Positions 59,457-64,000 of a DNA stretch of 64,000 nucleotides are shown in pieces. Each line of letters opens with the position of its first letter. Position 1 is the stretch's first letter. The DNA lies in assembly GCF_004136015.1 (NCBI RefSeq), contig NZ_CP024866.1, positions 4,100,529 through 4,164,528 of the forward strand, written 5' to 3'. Source of the DNA: Pseudomonas sp. ACM7. GTDB lineage: Bacteria; Pseudomonadota; Gammaproteobacteria; Pseudomonadales; Pseudomonadaceae. The translations under genes were made by a program, and so were the position numbers. The notes below the pieces were generated by a model. It made no database searches. It was not told the origin of the DNA and was given only the letters and a program-made list of their open reading frames with translations.

Positions 59457-60487
59457 GGCAGCACCTCGGTGCTCTCGGGTTCGACGGCTGCGTTTTCTTC
59501 CTCATCGTCGCCGTACTCGGTGCTGAAACTCATGGCATCGAGACCCTGTTCGCGCAGATGGCGCACCAGTACCCCGACCGAACCGTGGGTCACCATCACG
59601 CGCTCAGCACCGGTCTGTTCGATGGCCCAGAGCAGGCCGGGCCAGTCGGCATGGTCAGACAGTACAAAGCCACGATCCACGCCACGTCGCCGCCGTGTGC
59701 CACGCAAACGCATCCAGCCGCTGGCGAAACCATCGCTGTAGTCACCGAAGCGACGCATCCAGGTGCTGCCGCCAGCCGAAGGCGGGGCCAGGACCAACGC
59801 CTTGCGCATCATGGGGTCGCTCTTTTTTACCTCGCCGGCATAGATCGTTGGCGGTAAATAAATACCACCTTCGCGATAAACCTGATTGAGCGGTTCCACG
59901 GCGCCATGCACCAGAATGGGGCCTAGGCTGGCATCGATGCCGTGGAGAATTCGCTGCGCCTTGCCGAAGGCATAGCAGAACAACACGCTGGTTTTATCGG
60001 CGGCGGCGTTGGCTTGCCACCACTGATTGATCTCGGCAAACACGTGCGCCTGGGGCTGCCAGCGATAAATAGGCAGGCCGAAGGTCGATTCAGTGATGAA
60101 GGTATTGCAGCGCACGGGTTCGAACGGCGCACAGGTGCCGTCGGGCTCGATCTTGTAGTCGCCCGAGGCGACCCAGACTTCGCCGCCGTATTCCAGACGC
60201 ACCTGAGCCGAGCCAAGGACATGGCCGGCGGGGTGAAAACTCAAAGTGACGCCATGGTGGGTCAGGGGGTGACCGTAAGGCAGGGTTTGCAGGTTGATGT
60301 CCTGGCCCAATCGCGCACGCAAAATCCCTTCGCCGGGAGCGGCCGCCAGATAATGCTGATTGCCGGTGCGGGCATGGTCGCCGTGAGCGTGGGTGATGAC
60401 TGAACGCTCGACCGGCCGCCACGGGTCGATATAGAAATCCCCGGCCGGGCAGTACAAACCTTCAGGACGCGCGATAACAAGATCCAT
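59453..60487 (-). CDS. Ligase-associated DNA exonuclease (metallo-beta-lactamase fold)
   Basis: 344 residues. The first metal motif is HAHGDH (33-38) and further ligands are in HPAGHVLGSAQV, SGDYK and SDHADW. It belongs to the CPSF-like nuclease branch described as Exo in the Lhr cluster. It probably trims DNA ends for the ligase. It precedes the ligase in the operon with 4-bp overlap. The start at 60487 has no strong ribosome site. No other gene of the operon lies upstream; a REP pair begins 90 bp away. Confidence 0.87.
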   Translation of the reverse strand: MDLVIARPEGLYCPAGDFYIDPWRPVERSVITHAHGDHARTGNQHYLAAAPGEGILRARLGQDINLQTLPYGHPLTHHGVTLSFHPAGHVLGSAQVRLEYGGEVWVASGDYKIEPDGTCAPFEPVRCNTFITESTFGLPIYRWQPQAHVFAEINQWWQANAAADKTSVLFCYAFGKAQRILHGIDASLGPILVHGAVEPLNQVYREGGIYLPPTIYAGEVKKSDPMMRKALVLAPPSAGGSTWMRRFGDYSDGFASGWMRLRGTRRRRGVDRGFVLSDHADWPGLLWAIEQTGAERVMVTHGSVGVLVRHLREQGLDAMSFSTEYGDDEEENAAVEPESTEVLP

Positions 60488-60576
60488 GTTGTTACCAAAA
60501 TCTAGGGACTTGTTAGCTATGAGGTTTGCGCGAAGCCAGAAGTTCTATCGAGTTTGTAGGGCAAGTGACATTCAAG

Positions 60577-60666
60577 TGTGGGAGCGGGCTTGCTCGCGAA
60601 AGCGGTGTGTCAGGCAACGATGATATTGACTGACACGACGCCTTCGCGAGCAAGCCCGCTCCCACA
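60577..60666. repeat. REP family B, paired copy 6
   Basis: GTGTGGGAGCGGGCTTGCTC and the facing GAGCAAGCCCGCTCCCACA with a spacer of about 40 bp. It fills most of the gap between the exonuclease and the acylase gene. Confidence 0.9.
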
Positions 60667-60684
60667 TTGGTTCGGTGTTGAGCC

Positions 60685-63135
60685 TTACTTACCGGGTGTC
60701 AGCGTCAACCGCGTCTTCCCATACACCTTGTCAAAGTTCTGCGGCTGCATCGGCAAACTCATGTATTGCCCCTTCAGCCACGGATCAATGCTGTCGAGGT
60801 AGTTCGGACTCGCCGGATTACCGGATTGCCCCGTACCGTTCTGCCCCATCAGCGGTTCGGCCTGGCCGAAGTCGACGATAAAGCGCGTGGCCGGCGCCAG
60901 CGTGGTGTTGAAGTCCTGACCCCAGGCGAGCGCTGCGGTATTCAGCGTGGTGTGGTCGCCACCGGCCGCGAGCGGACCGCGTACTGTCTGGCCACTGGCG
61001 TTTTTCCACTCGTAGCGGTGCAGTTTGCCCCACTGCCAGGCTTTGTGATCGCCGCCCAACTGGCTGTCGCCCGCGCTGATCGTGGCTGCCAGGCTGCGGG
61101 CGAGGATCGCCGGTTTATCTTCTTTCTGCGGTGTGCGAGCGTCATCCCAGAACGGACTGTCCTCACGCCCCAGCAGGTGATCGGCCTGGGCCGCGTAGGA
61201 CAACTTGCCGTTGGCGATAAAGGCTTTCCACGCAGGGCTGCTTTCCGGGCCCAGTTCGTCGAGGAAAATCTGTTGGGTACTTTGCTGGAGGAACAGCTCG
61301 TAAATCGCTGCATCAGCGGAGGTCGGGCTGAGTTTGCCGTCGAAGGCCATCAAGCGGGTATACGCCTCGCGAGCCTTGCCACGATCCGCCACAGGCAACG
61401 CTTCAATAGCCTGCTTCAGCGGTTGCGACATGCCCGGTGCGTCGAACATTTTCTTCAGCTTGGCAGCGAAGGTTGTGGTCTGGTCGTATTGCATGGCGAT
61501 CAGGCTGCGCGTGTCGTGTTTGCCCACGCTCGCCAGTTCGGCCAGGCGTTCGCCACGCTCCGGCGCCGACCATGAATTGGACAGCTGCATGCCGTAGCCA
61601 TGGGGAATGACGCGCTGGTTGGCGGTGCCGAGCCAGCCCTGGGCCGGATCCTGGTCATAGGGATGGAGCATCGGGTCGGCGTAACCATCCCAATCGTAAC
61701 GACCTTCCCAGCCCGGCGACGGCAGCAGGCCTTCACCTTCGCGACGGTTTGGGTAGCGACCGGTGACTTGCCAGCCGATGTTGCTGACGTCGGCAAATAC
61801 CAGGTTCAGCGCGATGGCGCGGATTTCGCGGCTGGCGTCCGAGGCTTTCTCGACGGTCTGCGCCCGGGACAGGTCGAAAAACGCATCCAGGGTCTTGTCA
61901 TCGGTGAAGTTCGGCGTCTGCAAGGCCAGGCCGAAACCGTTGGCCAGCGTCGTGCCTTGGGCACTGTTGAGCAGCGGGCCATGGCGGGTTTCGTACACGA
62001 CTTCGCGAATCGGCCGCTGGCCTTTGACGAAGTAGGTTTCGTTGCGCACGATCGCCGGCTGCCATTTGCCGCCGACTTCGTAGGAAAGACCATTGCCCTG
62101 GCGTTTGATTTTTTCCAGGAACAGGTCCTGGTTGTCGCCCATGACGGTGGTCATGCTCCACGCCACTTTGCCGTTGAAACCGCCGAGCACCATCGGCAAA
62201 CCGGCAATCGTCACACCAGAAGCCTGGTACTTCGGCGCGCGAATCTGCACGTAACTGAACAACGACGGCACGCCCAGTGGGCCATGACTGTCGCTGGCCA
62301 GCAGGCTTTTGCCGCTGCGACTGCGTTGCGGGCCGATCGCCCAGTTGTTCGACGAGGTGGCGCCCAGCAAATTCAGATCGGACAGTTGGCTCGTGGCTTT
62401 GCTGATCTCGGCCAGGCCCGGGATTTGCCCGTTGAGCTTGATGCCCTGAAGTTTTTCAGCTTCGGCTAGCGGTAGTTTTTCATCGGGAGCGGACGGCGTC
62501 AGCCACGGGAGCTTGTCGGTGCTGACGGTCTGGGCCAGCATCAGCGAGGCAATCTCTTCCGGCAGGTTGGCCGACTGGCTGAAGTTCAGCAGGCAGAAAA
62601 TCAGCGCCGAATCTTCCGGTTTCCAGTATTCAGGCTTGTAGCCGGTGGCCGTGAGGTCCGCTGGCAGCTTGTCGCGATAGCGGAACAGGTAGGCGTTGAC
62701 GCCGCGGGCATAGACTTCGAAGAAGCGTTTGAGGCGCGGCGAAGACGCCTTGTACAACTCGCCGGCGCTTTTCTTCAGATTGACGGCGCGCATGTAGCGG
62801 TCAGCGTCGAGCAGGTCTGAGCCAGACATCTCCGACAAACGGCCCTGAGCCAACAGGCGCAGGGTGACCATTTGCGTGATCCGGTCGGTGGCGTGGACGT
62901 AACCCAGGGTGAACAGCGCGTCGTGGAAGGTGTTGCTTTCGATCAACGGCATGCCCATGGCATTGCGGCGTACCGAAACGTTCTGCGCCAGGCCCTTGAG
63001 CGGCTGCACACCGGTGGTCGGCGGGAGGGTGTCCTGGGTGTTCCAGGTCTGACAACCGGTCAGGCTCAAAACACCGGCCACTGCAGCGGCAACGCCGAAC
63101 CGGGGAAGAAAATGTGTAAGGGCTGGCGAGGCCAT
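60685..63135 (-). CDS. quiP: N-terminal nucleophile acylase, QuiP-like (acyl-homoserine lactone acylase family)
   Basis: 816 residues with a lipoprotein-type signal (LSLTGC, Cys28) and the penicillin acylase arrangement: alpha chain, spacer and beta chain. The beta chain should begin at Ser262 in TSSNNWAIG, the autocatalytic N-terminal nucleophile. Length and start ([20 protein letters not shown]) match P. aeruginosa QuiP, which cleaves long-chain acyl-homoserine lactones and so interferes with quorum signals. Substrate range in this organism is inferred. CAGGAG lies before ATG 63135; the open frame to 63204 adds no signal sequence. Confidence 0.83.
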   Translation of the reverse strand: MASPALTHFLPRFGVAAAVAGVLSLTGCQTWNTQDTLPPTTGVQPLKGLAQNVSVRRNAMGMPLIESNTFHDALFTLGYVHATDRITQMVTLRLLAQGRLSEMSGSDLLDADRYMRAVNLKKSAGELYKASSPRLKRFFEVYARGVNAYLFRYRDKLPADLTATGYKPEYWKPEDSALIFCLLNFSQSANLPEEIASLMLAQTVSTDKLPWLTPSAPDEKLPLAEAEKLQGIKLNGQIPGLAEISKATSQLSDLNLLGATSSNNWAIGPQRSRSGKSLLASDSHGPLGVPSLFSYVQIRAPKYQASGVTIAGLPMVLGGFNGKVAWSMTTVMGDNQDLFLEKIKRQGNGLSYEVGGKWQPAIVRNETYFVKGQRPIREVVYETRHGPLLNSAQGTTLANGFGLALQTPNFTDDKTLDAFFDLSRAQTVEKASDASREIRAIALNLVFADVSNIGWQVTGRYPNRREGEGLLPSPGWEGRYDWDGYADPMLHPYDQDPAQGWLGTANQRVIPHGYGMQLSNSWSAPERGERLAELASVGKHDTRSLIAMQYDQTTTFAAKLKKMFDAPGMSQPLKQAIEALPVADRGKAREAYTRLMAFDGKLSPTSADAAIYELFLQQSTQQIFLDELGPESSPAWKAFIANGKLSYAAQADHLLGREDSPFWDDARTPQKEDKPAILARSLAATISAGDSQLGGDHKAWQWGKLHRYEWKNASGQTVRGPLAAGGDHTTLNTAALAWGQDFNTTLAPATRFIVDFGQAEPLMGQNGTGQSGNPASPNYLDSIDPWLKGQYMSLPMQPQNFDKVYGKTRLTLTPGK

Positions 63136-63245
63136 GGCAAAGCTCCTGCGGGGGGGTAGCGTCATTAAAGGCGCTACGTTAGTGAGCAGGAGGTGGCCGC
63201 GCAAGCGGGGTATCAGGTTATTTCAGGATTTGTCTGTGGAACGGA

Positions 63246-63343
63246 AAAAGATCGCAGCCTCGTTTCACACGACAGCTCCTACACGGTTTTGCATTCCCTG
63301 TAGGAGCTGTCGAGTGAAACGAGGCTGCGATCTTTTGATCTTC
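63246..63343. repeat. REP-type element, family A, back-to-back copies
   Basis: A right arm (AAAAGATCGCAGCCTCGTTT, ending CAGCTCCTACA at 63283) is followed 15 bp later by a left arm (TGTAGGAGCTGTCGAGTGAA ... GATCTTTTGATCTT). Orientation is inverted relative to the hairpins at 30344 and 32166: the outer ends face each other. Confidence 0.88.
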
Positions 63344-63345
63344 CA

Positions 63346-63990
63346 TCAGGATTTAGGCGGGTTGATCTTGGCCGCGAGGGCATACGCCTTCACCGTCGCC
63401 GGACGGCTCTGGATGTGGTTGAACCAGCGCAGCACGTTGGGGAAGTCTTCCAGGTTCTGGCTCTGCCACTTGTGGGAAACGATCCACGGGTAGATCGCCA
63501 TGTCGGCAATGCTGTATTCGCTGCCGGCGACGAAGTCTTTATCGGCCAGCTGCTTGTCGAGTACCCCATAGAGGCGGGCGGTTTCGTCGATGTAGCGCTT
63601 GATTGCGTAGGGGATCTTCTCCGGCGCGAACTGGCTGAAGTGATGATTCTGCCCCGCCATCGGGCCCAGGCCGCCCATCTGCCAGAACAACCATTGCAGC
63701 GCTTGTTGGCGACCGCGCAGGTCTTTGGGCAGGAACTTGCCGGTTTTCTCTGCCAGGTACAGCAAAATCGCCCCGGACTCGAACAGTGCCAACGGCTCAC
63801 CGCCATCGGCCGGTTCGGGATCGACGATGGCCGGAATTTTGTTGTTCGGGGAGATTTTCAGGAATTCGGGTTTGAACTGGTCGTTCTGGCTGATGTTGAT
63901 CGGGTGCACGTTGTAGGGCAGGCCGGCTTCTTCAAGGAATATCGAGATTTTGTGGCCGTTGGGGGTGGTCCAGTAATACAGGTCGATCAT
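63346..63990 (-). CDS. Glutathione S-transferase (YghU/Ure2p-like)
   Basis: 214 residues: N-terminal thioredoxin domain (DLYYWTTPNGHKISIFLEEA, then NNKIPAIVDP and ALFESGAILLYLAEK binding glutathione) and the helical C-terminal domain (about 95-210). TPNGHK is the Asn-type motif of the YghU/YfcG group, known for disulfide-bond reduction. GGAG before ATG 63990 supports the start at the window end. The stop lies 3 bp from a REP element. Confidence 0.9.
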   Translation of the reverse strand: MIDLYYWTTPNGHKISIFLEEAGLPYNVHPINISQNDQFKPEFLKISPNNKIPAIVDPEPADGGEPLALFESGAILLYLAEKTGKFLPKDLRGRQQALQWLFWQMGGLGPMAGQNHHFSQFAPEKIPYAIKRYIDETARLYGVLDKQLADKDFVAGSEYSIADMAIYPWIVSHKWQSQNLEDFPNVLRWFNHIQSRPATVKAYALAAKINPPKS

Positions 63991-64000
63991 TGAGTACTCC

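Overview
This window looks like a chromosomal segment of a Pseudomonas of the P. fluorescens group. The evidence is the linkage fdxA-rsmZ, the order mutS - contractile-tail particle - cinA - recA - recX, the erdR-dgkA and finR-fpr pairs, rhlG, mprF with its partner hydrolase, an aot-type amino-acid transporter, a quiP-like acylase, and two families of Pseudomonas-type REP repeats. Every identification is read from the sequence by eye; no database search was run.

Layout. 1-295: 3' end of a group II intron, with the last 73 codons of its maturase. 296-670: the GacA-responsive control region and the regulatory RNA RsmZ. 726-3771 (minus): fdxA and mutS. 3974-21831: a complete Mu-like R-type tailocin (phage-tail bacteriocin). 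It has a LexA/CI-type repressor, a divided operator region, a DUF642-like secreted protein, holin, tail terminator, sheath, tube, frameshifted chaperone, tape measure, baseplate genes, three fibre/chaperone pairs, a GH19 endolysin and a nested Rz/Rz1 spanin. No capsid, portal, terminase or integrase gene is present. 21912-24024: cinA, recA (with SOS box) and recX. 24064-38251: housekeeping genes, including LOG, tapT, erdR, dgkA, finR/fpr, trmO, rhlG, an apparently inactive pseudouridine-synthase homologue, rimO and kup. 38252-38946: a phage-immunity-like (C4-type) RNA leader ahead of a DUF3077 gene, and a solitary Phd-type antitoxin. 39171-43114: Ala-PG hydrolase and mprF. 43355-44126: three tandem initiator-tRNA units with a 308-bp period. 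44387-53097: dinB (SOS box), a lipoprotein, proS, ampG, an alkyltransferase-like gene, DUF481, a cold-shock gene and dcd. 53248-57443: aotJQM, a desuccinylase-like gene and aotP. 57768-63990: an ATP-dependent ligase with its exonuclease, quiP and a glutathione transferase.

How the parts fit together. The tailocin repressor carries a self-cleavage site and a Ser/Lys dyad, so RecA filaments should inactivate it. recA lies just downstream of the cluster, and both recA and dinB carry LexA boxes. DNA damage should therefore open the promoter at 4850-4878, build tail particles and release them through holin, endolysin and spanin. The observations most worth a second look are the C4-like competing-helix RNA at 38271-38465, the five-fold 41-residue repeat in the tape measure, the three fibre modules, the internal hairpins of the tailocin operon, the DUF642 gene at its head, the intron next to the rsmZ control region, and the triplicated initiator tRNA.
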